Shown here: in pieces, positions 53,261 to 62,937 of the stretch | Numbering within the stretch: the stretch's first letter is position 1 | Layout of the letters: the number at the start of each line of letters is the position of its first letter | Assembly: GCA_963664665.2 (NCBI GenBank) | Contig: CAXXMH010000006.1 | Span: 1 to 64,000 of the forward strand | Direction: 5' to 3' | From: Bin55 sp963664665 | GTDB lineage: Bacteria > Pseudomonadota > Gammaproteobacteria > Pseudomonadales > Azotimanducaceae | DNA length: 64,000 nt | Notes under the pieces: generated by a model | Database searches by the model: none | What the model saw: the letters and a program-made list of their open reading frames with translations, nothing else | What the model was told of the DNA's origin: nothing | Program-made: the position numbers and the translations under genes

Positions 53261-55423
53261 ATGACACCGGCTCGAATCATTCTTTTTAGTGTTCTCGCCT
53301 TGTTCATTGCGCTGTTTTTTGTGCTTGATCTCAAGGAATACTTCACCTTAGATTTTTTTGCGGCGCAGCGTGACGCGATCGCTGCCGTTCGGGCAGATAA
53401 CCGTTGGCTTGTTTTCTTCGGCTTCTTTCTGACGTACGTGCTGGTCACCGGCACATCGCTACCCGGGGCGACCTTGCTCACGCTAATCGCCGGCGCACTC
53501 TTTGGGCTTGTAGAAGGACTGATTCTTGTTTCGTTTGCGAGCACGATCGGCGCGACGATGGCGTTCACGATCACGCGGTTTCTCTTCAGGGATGCTGTGC
53601 GACGACGATTCGGCCGACACTTAACCGCGATTGATCGTGGGATCGAAAAGGAAGGTGCGTTTTACCTTTTCGCGCTGCGGTTGGTGCCTGCCGTGCCATT
53701 CTTTGTTGTCAACCTAGCGATGGCATTGACCCCGATCGCGACGTGGCGCTTCTATTGGGTCAGCCAGTTAGGCATGCTCTTTGGTACGTTTGTTTACGTC
53801 AATGCCGGTGCAGAACTCAGTCAAATCGAAACAGTTGGTGACATCCTGTCACCAGGCTTGTGGATTTCATTCGCGCTACTTGGCATCGCGCCATTACAGG
53901 CGAAGAAGGTGGTTGATGCGATGAAAGCGCGACGAGTTTTGCGCAAGTTCAAGAAACCTAGGCACTTCGACAACAACCTTGTCGTGATCGGCGCAGGTTC
54001 GGGAGGATTAGTAGCGGCGCTGATTGGTGCCACGGTGAAGGCAAAGGTCACATTGATCGAGCGCGATCGGATGGGCGGAGATTGCCTCAATACCGGTTGC
54101 GTACCCAGCAAGACACTGCTTCGCTCTGCAAAGATGCTGTCGTACGCCGCACGCGCCAAGGAGTATGGCTTCAAACGCGCAGACGTGACATTTGAATTCG
54201 AAGACGTCATGGCACGGGTGCAACGCGTGATCGAGAAGATCGAACCCAATGATTCAGTCGAACGCTACACGGATCTTGGCGTGAACTGTATCTTAGGCGA
54301 TGCGCGAATTACATCGCCGTACACCGTTGAGGTTGATAACCAGGAAATCACGACTCGCAACATCGTAATTGCCACAGGCGGCAAACCTTTTGTCCCTCCG
54401 ATTCCTGGGTTGTCGGATATCGAGCACTTCACATCGGACACAATTTGGAATCTCCGACACATCCCGAAGCGATTTGTCGTGCTCGGTGGTGGGCCGATCG
54501 GGTGCGAGTTGGCGCAAGCCTTTTGTCGATTTGGATCGGAGGTCACTATCGTCGAGCAAGCCTCTCATTTACTGCTGCGTGAGGATGAGGATGTCAGCGA
54601 ACTAGTCGAGAGTCAGTTTGAGACCGAGGGGATACGACTCTTGACAAACCATCACGCCACGCGCGTCGAAGCAATTGAGGATGGAACGGCGTTGATTTGT
54701 TCAACAACAGATGACCGCGAGGTTCGCGTTCTATTCGATTCGATTCTGGTTGCGGTCGGTCGGAAACCAAACACCGACGGTCTTGGACTTGAGGATGTCG
54801 GTGTGGTTGTCGGCGAACGTGGGGATGTCGAGGTGGACGAGTTTTTGCGGACGAACGTGCCAACTATTTATGCGTGTGGGGATGTGATTGGTCCCTATCA
54901 GTTTACGCACACAGCTTCACATGAAGCGTGGTACGCCGCGGTTAATCCACTTTTTAGTCCATTCAAGCGGTTCAAGGCGAGCTATTCCGTTATTCCATGG
55001 ACGACGTTTACAGATCCAGAAGTCGGGCGTGTCGGTATTAATGAGTTAGAAGCTCGTGAAAGAGGCATCGAGGTGGAGGTAACTCGCTTTGATCTGGGGG
55101 AGCTTGACCGAGCGCTTACTGATGAGGAAGGGCGTGGTTTTGTGAAAGTTGTGACGCCAATGGGAAAGGATCGAATCCTCGGCGCAACTATCGTCGGTCA
55201 TCACGCAGGTGATCTCCTGGCCGAGTTTATTGCTGCGATGAAGTGGGGTAAGGGTTTAAAGAGCGTGATGGGAAATATCCACATCTATCCGACGTTCGCG
55301 GAAGCCAACAAATTCGCTGCGAGCGCGTGGCGCAAAGAGCATGTTCCAGAGAAACTCCTTGCACGAGTTGCAACCTTTCACGACATTCGTCGACGCTTAT
55401 TTCGGAAAAGAACGAAACACTGA
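53261..55423 (+). CDS. TVP38/TMEM64 membrane domain fused to a FAD-dependent disulfide oxidoreductase
   Basis: The 720-residue protein has an N-terminal membrane part (about 1-225, five or six hydrophobic segments, GTSLPGATLLTLIAGALFG) of the TVP38/DedA-like class. The rest is a pyridine-nucleotide-disulfide oxidoreductase: FAD site VIGAGSGGLVAAL near 243, redox-active GGDCLNTGCVPSK near 270, NAD site VLGGGPIGCELAQ near 405, and a C-terminal dimerisation domain (HIYPTFAEANK). The reductase is mercuric-reductase-like but lacks visible metal-binding cysteines at the end. It is probably membrane-attached, with the substrate unknown. Confidence 0.87.
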   Translation: MTPARIILFSVLALFIALFFVLDLKEYFTLDFFAAQRDAIAAVRADNRWLVFFGFFLTYVLVTGTSLPGATLLTLIAGALFGLVEGLILVSFASTIGATMAFTITRFLFRDAVRRRFGRHLTAIDRGIEKEGAFYLFALRLVPAVPFFVVNLAMALTPIATWRFYWVSQLGMLFGTFVYVNAGAELSQIETVGDILSPGLWISFALLGIAPLQAKKVVDAMKARRVLRKFKKPRHFDNNLVVIGAGSGGLVAALIGATVKAKVTLIERDRMGGDCLNTGCVPSKTLLRSAKMLSYAARAKEYGFKRADVTFEFEDVMARVQRVIEKIEPNDSVERYTDLGVNCILGDARITSPYTVEVDNQEITTRNIVIATGGKPFVPPIPGLSDIEHFTSDTIWNLRHIPKRFVVLGGGPIGCELAQAFCRFGSEVTIVEQASHLLLREDEDVSELVESQFETEGIRLLTNHHATRVEAIEDGTALICSTTDDREVRVLFDSILVAVGRKPNTDGLGLEDVGVVVGERGDVEVDEFLRTNVPTIYACGDVIGPYQFTHTASHEAWYAAVNPLFSPFKRFKASYSVIPWTTFTDPEVGRVGINELEARERGIEVEVTRFDLGELDRALTDEEGRGFVKVVTPMGKDRILGATIVGHHAGDLLAEFIAAMKWGKGLKSVMGNIHIYPTFAEANKFAASAWRKEHVPEKLLARVATFHDIRRRLFRKRTKH

Positions 55424-55708
55424 GTAATGCTTGTGCCTTCGGCTTACCCCCGTTGGGGCGATGCGAAAGACCTTCAGTGACCTTTGGATTGCGTTCGAGT
55501 GTATACCGGGAAATCCTTCTATGGCCAGCAGAGACGGTGAAATTGACGAATACGTGTGCCAAGCCGAGAGAAGCTAATTGGCACTCCACGTACCTAAATC
55601 CAGCAGACCAAGTTTGAGAAAGAAATGAACACCGTTAATCGAATCTCAGGATTGAGTACAACCACGTAAGGGATTGAGGTCGAAACTTCGACCGTCGTAG
55701 CGCGATCG

Positions 55709-56845
55709 TCAAATGGAATTGAAGAATGCTGCACCTAGGCCGAATCCCCTCGGATCCCCAAGCGCACCGGCTTCCATCTTGTTCATGACGTAAGAGAAGC
55801 ACGCGCGTGCGTCTAAATCGACCACGATCGAAGAGCCACCGTAGCCGCCCCAGAAACAAGTGTTGGGATTAACGCCGATGGGCGAGCTCTGACTCGTTAA
55901 GCCGTAGCCTAGACCAAACACCATTGGTACGCCAAGCACGAAATCCATGCCATTGGTTTGCTCTTCCATCACGGAGAAGCAAGTGTCTTTTGACAGCAGA
56001 TCCACACCAAACGCACTGCCATGATTCGCGAGGATGGTCTGTACTTTGACCACGGAGCGAGCGTTGCCGTGTCCGTTCGCGGCTGGAATTTCTGCTTGTC
56101 TCCAACCCGCCGACTTGGTTTGGTCGATATTGATTGAGGGATTCATGAACGTTCGCATGCCGATGCTCTCGAGATCTGGCGCGGGTGCGTCAGGGTCTGG
56201 CTCCGCTTCGGGAGGTGGAATTAGTTCGGCGATTCGATCGAAGTGCTGTGGATCGACGCCGATATGGAAATCGGCATCAAGCGGACCCGCGATTTCGTCT
56301 TTAAAGTAGGTTCCAATCGTTTTACCGGTGATGCGTTTGACGACTTCACCAAGCAGGTAGCCCTGCGTGAGCGCGTGATAGCCGCTTTGTGTTCCAGGCT
56401 CCCACCAAGGTGCTTGCGCGGCCAATAACCCCACAATCTTGTCCCAGTCGTAGAGATCGTCCGGTTCTGTTCGCTGGTCGAGTCCAGATAGGCCTGCGCT
56501 ATGGCTTAGAAAGTGTCGAATCTCAACGTCCTCTTTGCCATTTTGTGCAAACTCTGGCCAATACTTGGAGACCTTATCAGTTACCTGGAGTTGCCCGCGT
56601 TCTGCAAGCAACAAGATGCACAAGAACGTCATCGTTTTTGTCGTTGAGTAGACATTGACGATCGTGTCTGCATTCCACGGCAAACTCTGTGCTGCATCAC
56701 GATGCCCGTGATGAATGTCTATGACATATTCGCCTTCGACTGTCGCACTGCAGCTCGCGCCTATGTCTCCGAATTCACTGAAGTTATTTACAAAACGATC
56801 AACCACCGGTTGAAACTTGGTGTCGTAATTACCAGTAAAACTCAT
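55709..56845 (-). CDS. Beta-lactamase-family serine hydrolase (esterase type)
   Basis: The 378-residue protein has the SxxK nucleophile motif STTK (about residues 67-70, in NVYSTTKTMTFLC), a Tyr motif in GYHALTQGYLLGEV near 155, and a C-terminal GYGGSSIVVD in the place of the KTG-like loop. Such class C-like proteins are mostly esterases or peptidases (EstB type), not antibiotic-resistance enzymes. There is no signal peptide, so it is probably cytoplasmic. It is divergent from rpsA. Confidence 0.82.
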   Translation of the reverse strand: MSFTGNYDTKFQPVVDRFVNNFSEFGDIGASCSATVEGEYVIDIHHGHRDAAQSLPWNADTIVNVYSTTKTMTFLCILLLAERGQLQVTDKVSKYWPEFAQNGKEDVEIRHFLSHSAGLSGLDQRTEPDDLYDWDKIVGLLAAQAPWWEPGTQSGYHALTQGYLLGEVVKRITGKTIGTYFKDEIAGPLDADFHIGVDPQHFDRIAELIPPPEAEPDPDAPAPDLESIGMRTFMNPSINIDQTKSAGWRQAEIPAANGHGNARSVVKVQTILANHGSAFGVDLLSKDTCFSVMEEQTNGMDFVLGVPMVFGLGYGLTSQSSPIGVNPNTCFWGGYGGSSIVVDLDARACFSYVMNKMEAGALGDPRGFGLGAAFFNSI

Positions 56846-57282
56846 TTAGGCAAGCTCCTTATCAATGTCACGGTCCAGATTTACGTTCGCGATTTTAGAT
56901 TCAAGAGCTACGCCAAGAGACGTGTCGGCGATTAATGTCCATCGAGGAAGCGCCGATCGCAATCTCATGGCGGTCGATAGGAATCGATTTACGCGAATTG
57001 ATGGTCAGAATGGGACTCTAGTACACCTTGACCCCGCTCTCTAGCATGCCATCGATTGGGTATGTCGCTCGCATTGCGGGTTGTTAAAACCAGCGAAATC
57101 GCTAAACTTAACCGCCTGCAATCCCGCCCTCAACTACTACTTACCGTTTTCCACACCTTTATATCGGCCGCCTTCGCGGTTCGCCTGTTTCTTCCTTACG
57201 CCCTTCATCCTCGTCGACGTATTAGGAAAGGTGTATCTTGGTGTCGCGTAAAACGTGAGTCTCAACCCATCCTTGGAGATAT
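56846..57282. other. rpsA upstream region
   Basis: These 437 bases lie between the divergent hydrolase gene and rpsA, with a good RBS (TTGGAGATAT) just before 57283. The last 200 bases probably form the rpsA leader, which S1 itself often binds for autoregulation. I cannot draw a specific structure with confidence. cmk, the usual upstream neighbour of rpsA, is absent. Confidence 0.45.
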
Positions 57283-58959
57283 ATGAGCGAAAGTTTTGAA
57301 GAGCTCTTGAACGAGAGCTTCCGAGAAGTCGAACAAGGTTCCATCATCAATGGCACTGTGGTCGACATGGACGATGAGAGCATCACCGTCAATGTTGGAC
57401 TCAAGTCCGAAGGTGTGATCTCGAAAGATCAGTTTATGTCAGCCGGCGAGAAAATGCCGGTACTTGGCGACATCGTAAAAGTTGCCATGGAGACCATCGA
57501 CGACGGCTCTGGCGAAACAAGACTTTCGCGAGAAAAAGCGAAGCGCGCCGAAACCTGGGACATGCTCGAGGAAAGCTTCGATAGCAAGGATCCGGTGAAA
57601 GGTATTCTGAACGGCCGCGTAAAAGGCGGTTATACCGTAGATGTCAATGACGTTCGCGCGTTCTTACCTGGTTCGCTGCTCGACATACGACCTGTACCTG
57701 ACCCGACGATACTGGAAGGTCAGACGCTCGAGTTTCAGGTCATCAAGCTCGACCAGAAGCGCAACAACGTCGTGCTCTCGAGAAAGGCGATTCTTGAAGA
57801 AGCATTCAGTGAAGAGCGCGAAGAACTCCTTGCGTCCTTGCAGGAAGGTCAGGTCAAAGAAGGCATCGTCAAGAACTTGACGGAGTACGGCGCGTTCGTG
57901 GATCTCGGCGGCATCGATGGATTACTGCACGTCACCGACATGGCATGGCGACGTATTCGGCACCCAAGCGAAATGGTGCAGGTTGGCGACACAATCGAAG
58001 TGAAAGTGCTTTCATACGATCCAGAACGACAACGCGTGTCGTTAGGTACCAAGCAACTTGGCGATGACCCGTGGGTCGACATTATTCAACGCTATCCTCG
58101 AGGTACGCGCGTACAGGCACGTGTTACGAATATCACGGACTACGGTTGTTTTGCTGAACTACAAGAAGGAGTCGAGGGTTTGGTGCATGTGTCCGAAATG
58201 GATTGGGTAAATCACAGTGTGATTCCCTCTAAAGTCGTGACTAAGGACGACATCGTCGAAGTCATGGTGCTTGACATTGATGAAGAGCGACGTCGCGTCT
58301 CGCTCGGAATCAAGCAATGTCGGGAAAATCCTTGGGAACTCTTTCATGAGACCCATCGCGTTGGCGAGGCGATTCGTGGCACCATTAAGGCGATCACTGA
58401 TTTTGGTATCTTCGTTGGCTTACCTGGCAATGTCGATGGACTCGTCCATGTAAGTGACTTGTCCTGGGATGAAAAGAACGAGGAAGTCATTCGTCGCTAC
58501 AGCAAAGGCGAAGAGGTAGAAGCCCGGCTCCTGCAAATCGATGCTGGTAAAGAGCGCATCTCGCTCGGTATCAAGCAACTACAAGATGACGTATTCGCCG
58601 ATTACACAGCAGCTAACGGACGAAATTCTGTCGTTACGGGAACCGTTACTGAAGTGACTGCGAAGGATGCCATCGTGCAGCTAGCGACCGGTGTTGACGG
58701 TACATTGCGTGCGAACGAGGTCGGCTTAGATCCGGTCGACGACGTCCGACACCATTTGAAGGTTGGTGATGAACTGACTTCGAAGATTCTGAATGTTGAC
58801 CAACGCAGTCGGACAATCACGCTTTCTGTTAAAGCACGTCTGCAACAGGATGAACGGGAAGCACACGCTGAGTACCAGCGAAAACAGGACGAAGAATCAA
58901 CCCGTTCGCCAACTGTAGGTGATTTGGTCAAGACGCAGCTTGAAGAAGGTGATGCTTAG
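57283..58959 (+). CDS. rpsA: 30S ribosomal protein S1
   Basis: The 558-residue protein has six S1 (OB-fold) RNA-binding repeats. The first two bind the ribosome and are divergent. The later four are seen as G.V..ITDYGCFAEL, GLVHVSEMDW, AITDFGIFVGL and VDGLVHVSDLSW. S1 brings mRNA to the 30S subunit and is essential in Gammaproteobacteria. It is followed by ihfB, the conserved gammaproteobacterial order. Length and start are normal. Confidence 0.97.
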   Translation: MSESFEELLNESFREVEQGSIINGTVVDMDDESITVNVGLKSEGVISKDQFMSAGEKMPVLGDIVKVAMETIDDGSGETRLSREKAKRAETWDMLEESFDSKDPVKGILNGRVKGGYTVDVNDVRAFLPGSLLDIRPVPDPTILEGQTLEFQVIKLDQKRNNVVLSRKAILEEAFSEEREELLASLQEGQVKEGIVKNLTEYGAFVDLGGIDGLLHVTDMAWRRIRHPSEMVQVGDTIEVKVLSYDPERQRVSLGTKQLGDDPWVDIIQRYPRGTRVQARVTNITDYGCFAELQEGVEGLVHVSEMDWVNHSVIPSKVVTKDDIVEVMVLDIDEERRRVSLGIKQCRENPWELFHETHRVGEAIRGTIKAITDFGIFVGLPGNVDGLVHVSDLSWDEKNEEVIRRYSKGEEVEARLLQIDAGKERISLGIKQLQDDVFADYTAANGRNSVVTGTVTEVTAKDAIVQLATGVDGTLRANEVGLDPVDDVRHHLKVGDELTSKILNVDQRSRTITLSVKARLQQDEREAHAEYQRKQDEESTRSPTVGDLVKTQLEEGDA

Positions 58960-59141
58960 TTTCTATGCTTTGTTAAGTTTGATCCGATCTCGATCATGTT
59001 GATGCGTGTCAAAGGATTCGAAAGATTTACGAATGCACAAACACGACCTAGTGTCATTTGACCAATCTTCAGAGTCACCTTAGTGAAAGCACGAATTAGG
59101 TATATAAGTTCCAAATCTAACGCACTTGACGGCGAATCCTT

Positions 59142-59429
59142 GTGACTAAGAGCGAATTGGTGAATTCTCTTGCTGCAAAGTATGAATCGCTGTTGCCGCC
59201 CGAAGATCTGGAATTTGCTGTAGATCTCATTCTTGATGAGTTGAGCGAGGCGATCGCCGAGGACCGTGGTGTGGAAATCCGCGGGTTTGGTTCGTTTAGA
59301 AACCGACACTGGAAACCTCGCAGAGGCCGAAATCCGAAGACTGGAGCATCGGTTGAATTAGGTGTTCGTCGTATCCCTTTCTTCAAACCGGGTCGCGAAC
59401 TTCGCGATGCGATCGCGAATTCGACCTAG
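59142..59429 (+). CDS. ihfB: Integration host factor subunit beta
   Basis: The 95-residue HU/IHF-fold protein starts with GTG (MTKSELVNSLAAKY) and contains IEIRGFGSF-like VEIRGFGSFRNRHW and the DNA-intercalating arm GRNPKTGASVEL. IHF beta pairs with IHF alpha to bend DNA in replication, transcription and recombination, including transposition. It lies downstream of rpsA, as in E. coli. Confidence 0.96.
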   Translation: MTKSELVNSLAAKYESLLPPEDLEFAVDLILDELSEAIAEDRGVEIRGFGSFRNRHWKPRRGRNPKTGASVELGVRRIPFFKPGRELRDAIANST

Positions 59430-59497
59430 TGCGTTGATTAGGCTGACGTTTCGATTAGCAAAAACATCTTTGATTAACAGCGAATAACCGGACTGTC

Positions 59498-59872
59498 ATG
59501 AAAACGATCGGTCGTCTGCTGTTTTATCTCGTTCTGGTAGCGGTGCTTTTGTTCTGGACCGTTTTCACCGTCTATAACCCAGATCCGTTAGCGCTCAATT
59601 TACTTAGCTGGCAATCTGCTTCATTACCAATTTCGGTCTGGTTGCTCGGTGCGTTCACGTTGGGTGGCATTGGCGGCATCATGCTGTGTGCCGGCGGATA
59701 TTTAAAAGGGAAAGCGGCACAGAAGGATCTAAAGCTCGAGCTTGAACGACGTCAGGTCGAAGAAGATCATTCGAGGAACACCCCACATGTCGTAGAATCC
59801 ACGAGAACGCGACCTATGAGCGTTGCCAATCCATCTTCGACCGATGTGTCGACTGTGTCAGAGAAGGAATAA
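59498..59872 (+). CDS. lapA: LapA-family membrane protein
   Basis: The 124-residue protein has two hydrophobic segments (about 4-24 and 43-68) and the NPDPLALNLLSWQSASLPISVWLLGAF pattern of the lipopolysaccharide assembly protein A domain, followed by a coiled-coil-prone tail. In E. coli LapA acts with LapB to control LpxC stability and LPS assembly. lapB, expected next, is replaced here by a membrane gene that starts 3 bp later. Confidence 0.88.
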   Translation: MKTIGRLLFYLVLVAVLLFWTVFTVYNPDPLALNLLSWQSASLPISVWLLGAFTLGGIGGIMLCAGGYLKGKAAQKDLKLELERRQVEEDHSRNTPHVVESTRTRPMSVANPSSTDVSTVSEKE

Positions 59873-59875
59873 CCT

Positions 59876-60586
59876 ATGAACGCACTCATTGCGATCTTTA
59901 CCAATCCCCGAGCCGTCTTTGATGAACAACGGGAAGACCCCAGATGGGTTGCTCCCGCATTGGTCATTCTCGCGTTCATGGTGCTTTCAGCCGTTGCTGT
60001 TACTTTCCTCGTCGATATGGGGGAGGTTGCACGCACCCAGGTTGAGCAGACGATTGAGATGCTAGAGCGTCAAGGCACACCACAGGAAACCATCGATCAA
60101 GTGCGCGCGCAGTCCGAGCAGCAGATTGCGATCACTGCTAATCCCATGATTGCTGCCGGGATGGCCGTCTTAGGAGCTGTTTTAGTCTTCTTTGTATTAG
60201 CGTTAGTTCAAGCTTTGTACTTCATGATCGTAGGTAAGGTCATGAAGACTGGTCATGACTTTTCTGACTGGTTGGCTTTGTCAGTCTGGGGTCGAATGCC
60301 TTGGGTGATTGCCGCGATCGTCACGACCATTGCCGCTTTCGTCATGAGTGCGCAGGCGGATGTGTCCGCGTACAACCTCTTGGCATTTTCGACCTGGATG
60401 GACCTACCGAACGAAAACCACATGCTCTTTAGTCAATTTGTGAAGTCGTTGGACCTCATCGTCATCTGGTCGATCGTGATCTTGACCATCGGATTCAATA
60501 GCTGGACTGACAAAAGTATGGGTGTTTCACTGGCAGTCGTAGCGGTTCCGTACGTTGTTATCTATGCCTTGTTGATGCTGTTGTAA
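59876..60586 (+). CDS. YIP1-family membrane protein, paralogue 1
   Basis: The 236-residue protein starts MNALIAIFTNPRAVFDEQRE, has five hydrophobic segments and ends near GFNSWTDKSMGVSLAVVAVPYVV, the YIP1-domain pattern. A periplasmic or cytoplasmic coiled segment (about 50-85) follows the first membrane helix. It begins 3 bp after lapA and is surely co-transcribed. The function of bacterial YIP1 proteins is not established. Confidence 0.8.
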   Translation: MNALIAIFTNPRAVFDEQREDPRWVAPALVILAFMVLSAVAVTFLVDMGEVARTQVEQTIEMLERQGTPQETIDQVRAQSEQQIAITANPMIAAGMAVLGAVLVFFVLALVQALYFMIVGKVMKTGHDFSDWLALSVWGRMPWVIAAIVTTIAAFVMSAQADVSAYNLLAFSTWMDLPNENHMLFSQFVKSLDLIVIWSIVILTIGFNSWTDKSMGVSLAVVAVPYVVIYALLMLL

Positions 60587-60929
60587 TGTCATTAATGCGA
60601 CGGCGCGTGTTCGTCGCAGAGAATGACTCTAAGCAGACTTAGGAGTCCGTGGCGACATTAGCGTACGTCAACGGTAACCAGCCAGAGAAAGACGTTCGCT
60701 TTTCGCCTAATCCTCTCCGCGTCTCCGTCCAGTTCCATCGTTGCACGAATTGGATTGCGATAGTGGTTAGCAGTTTTCTCTCCGGTCACAGTCCAATCGA
60801 TGCCTTAAAGGTTTAACGCACCTGATTGTTTTGGGTGACGACTACACCGTTCGCCAAAATGTACGGTTCGGACTGAAATCCCAAACCACCACTTCTCCGA
60901 TCTGCGGTTCAATTGGATCGGATCAAGAT
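60587..60929. other. Spacer between YIP1 paralogues 1 and 2
   Basis: These 343 bases contain a weak hairpin (GCGACG/CGTCGC near 60609-60629) and no recognisable gene. Confidence 0.4.
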
Positions 60930-61730
60930 ATGACAACAGAGGGTGAGTGTGTCACTCGTTACCGCGTTATTAAGGATCTTTTCTCGACCACGCGAAGTCT
61001 TTGTAGCCTTAGAGAAAAACGGTTCTGGCTCCTTGCGGCATGTATGTTAGTTGCGTTGTCACTGGCTCAAGGCTTAGCGATCGGCCTTACGATGGCGCGC
61101 GGTATCCCGGATGATGACAAGATTCGAATATTCCCTATGCAGGTGCTTTCGGAGAGGAGTGGGCAGAATGAATCTGCTTCGGAAAGCGAAGTCGTTCTTA
61201 CATCGCGACCGCTAGATGATGTCCAAGGATTCAAAGATGTCGAAGAAGAGCAAGTTCGCGAAATATTCATGCCTGGAAAGACACTACTGATCACGATGGT
61301 TGTGGTTTTTTGGCCAATGGTGCTATTAATCAAATTAGTTTTCGACACGGTGTATTTCGCGATTGTGGGCGTAATCTTGAGACTCGAATACAAGGTGCGC
61401 GATTGGATCACGTTCTCTATTTGGAGTCGAATTCCGGCAATGGTTCTTACAACAATTGCCGTGTTTGTCGCGGTCCTTATGCTAGGTACGGTATCAGACT
61501 CAAACCACTATCAGATCCTAGCTTTCGCATTCTGGTTACCGTTGCCGGATGAAGGATCTAGGTCTTTTGACACGTTTATGTATCAGTTGGACATCGCACT
61601 CATTTGGGTTGTCGCGATGCAGACAATCGGATTTAAAACTTGGTCAGGCAAGAGCACCTTCAGCTCATTAACGGTGGTGCTATTGCCAGTCATGGTACTC
61701 TACGGTCTTATCGTCTACGCATCAGTTTGA
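60930..61730 (+). CDS. YIP1-family membrane protein, paralogue 2
   Basis: The start is set at the ATG at 60930, because the open frame before it (to 60831) has no similarity to the paralogues. The 266-residue product has a first membrane helix near residues 30-50, a soluble acidic segment, and further helices. Its final part, IWVVAMQTIGFKTWSGKSTF, aligns with the other three paralogues. Function unknown. Confidence 0.72.
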   Translation: MTTEGECVTRYRVIKDLFSTTRSLCSLREKRFWLLAACMLVALSLAQGLAIGLTMARGIPDDDKIRIFPMQVLSERSGQNESASESEVVLTSRPLDDVQGFKDVEEEQVREIFMPGKTLLITMVVVFWPMVLLIKLVFDTVYFAIVGVILRLEYKVRDWITFSIWSRIPAMVLTTIAVFVAVLMLGTVSDSNHYQILAFAFWLPLPDEGSRSFDTFMYQLDIALIWVVAMQTIGFKTWSGKSTFSSLTVVLLPVMVLYGLIVYASV

Positions 61731-61818
61731 AATGGCGTCGCTTCGATCAGCTGAATTTGACTACTAAGTACGAATTTTTGAAGGCGTGTTTTATGTGTAA
61801 GAGTGTGAGGACAGACCA

Positions 61819-62607
61819 ATAGACACTTGGGAAGCGCTCCGGAAGATTTTTTATAAGCCAACTGAGGTTTTTGCGGCACAAAAAGAGAAACCCACCTGGA
61901 TCCGTGTGCTGTTCATATTGGTCGTTGTATCTCTTGCAGCCATGGAAATCAGCAATCTTGCGCTTGAGTCGCGGAAATCGGTGATTTCTCAAACGAGCTT
62001 GGATTCTTCTTCGGTGACCGACAACGTGGAATTGAACGAGGCGATTTCGGCGATTAAGCACGATGAGAGCGTCAATGGTGAGTCGTACGTCGTGCTCAGA
62101 AGCGTTGAAGGCTACGCTGGCCAAGACGCTGAAGGTGTTTCTACAACGAGTTACGTCACCACTACAACGAGCGACGCGATTGCATATGGGTTGATTGGGC
62201 TATTCCTCCTGTTTTTGATCGAAGCTCTCTATCTACGAGTTGTCAGCGCAATTCTGGGTCTCGGTTTGAATCTGAAACAATGGCTAGCGTTTGCGGCTTG
62301 GAGTCATGTGCCTGGAGAGGTGGCAGTCTTTCTAACGACCGTTCTCTTAGGCGTGATGATTCTTGTATCGACGCAATTCATGGGTCTTGAATTGAGTACG
62401 TTGACACGAATGATCGAAGGACCAAGTTACCCATATCATCCACTAGGGTACTTTCTCGATCTCTGGTACCTAGCAGAGGTTTGGTGCATCGTAGTTCAGA
62501 CGATTGGGTTTAGAGCGTGGTCAGGTAAAGGCACACTGGTATCGTTCGCGATCGTAGTTATTCCGTTCGCACTTTTTGATGGTTTGAGTTGGTGGTACCT
62601 CACCTGA
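61819..62607 (+). CDS. YIP1-family membrane protein, paralogue 3, possible ATA start
   Basis: The paralogue family begins with a short amphipathic segment of the type ...IFTNPRAVF. Here the matching codons (DTWEALRKIFYKPTEVF) lie upstream of any ATG, GTG or TTG in frame, after a TAA at 61798. The sequence GACCAATAGAC lines up with GACCAATGAAG at the start of paralogue 4, which suggests that the original ATG at 61819 is now ATA. A shorter start at a CTG at 61906 would remove the conserved segment. The body has four or five membrane helices and GFRAWSGKGTL. Confidence 0.65.
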   Translation: MDTWEALRKIFYKPTEVFAAQKEKPTWIRVLFILVVVSLAAMEISNLALESRKSVISQTSLDSSSVTDNVELNEAISAIKHDESVNGESYVVLRSVEGYAGQDAEGVSTTSYVTTTTSDAIAYGLIGLFLLFLIEALYLRVVSAILGLGLNLKQWLAFAAWSHVPGEVAVFLTTVLLGVMILVSTQFMGLELSTLTRMIEGPSYPYHPLGYFLDLWYLAEVWCIVVQTIGFRAWSGKGTLVSFAIVVIPFALFDGLSWWYLT

Positions 62608-62937
62608 GTTTATCGCCACGCGCTACACGGTTCGACGCGCGGATTTCTCCAAGTAACGAGATTGGCACTAAACTAGGTCTGCGTCGAGCGCCTGTCGACG
62701 ATTCTGCCATAGGTGCGACGCGACATCTACATCCGGATATTGATTTTCGCTCTCTGTGTGTTGAGTCGAATTCGTACGGAAGTTCGATACACTACTAAGC
62801 GAGAGTTCGATTGAGAGACATTAATGTCATTCGCCGACGCTTTTGATAGCGCATCCGAGTAGCTGGTAACCCAATGTGAATCTACTCTACCCGATTTGCG
62901 CTTTCACTCTATTTGGGTTCGCGAGGGACATGGACCA
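62608..62937. other. Spacer between YIP1 paralogues 3 and 4
   Basis: No gene, repeat or clear terminator is visible in these 330 bases. GCGAGGGACATGGACCA just before 62938 supplies the RBS of paralogue 4. Confidence 0.4.

Noticed and set aside
57056..57286. 76-codon ORF overlapping the rpsA leader
   Set aside because: It runs into the rpsA RBS and start, has an odd composition, and is better explained as leader sequence.
61640..61660. WSGKS in the YIP1 paralogues, resembling a P-loop
   Set aside because: It lies between membrane helices, lacks the preceding GxxxxG pattern and any Walker B, and varies to WTDKS and WSGRS among paralogues.
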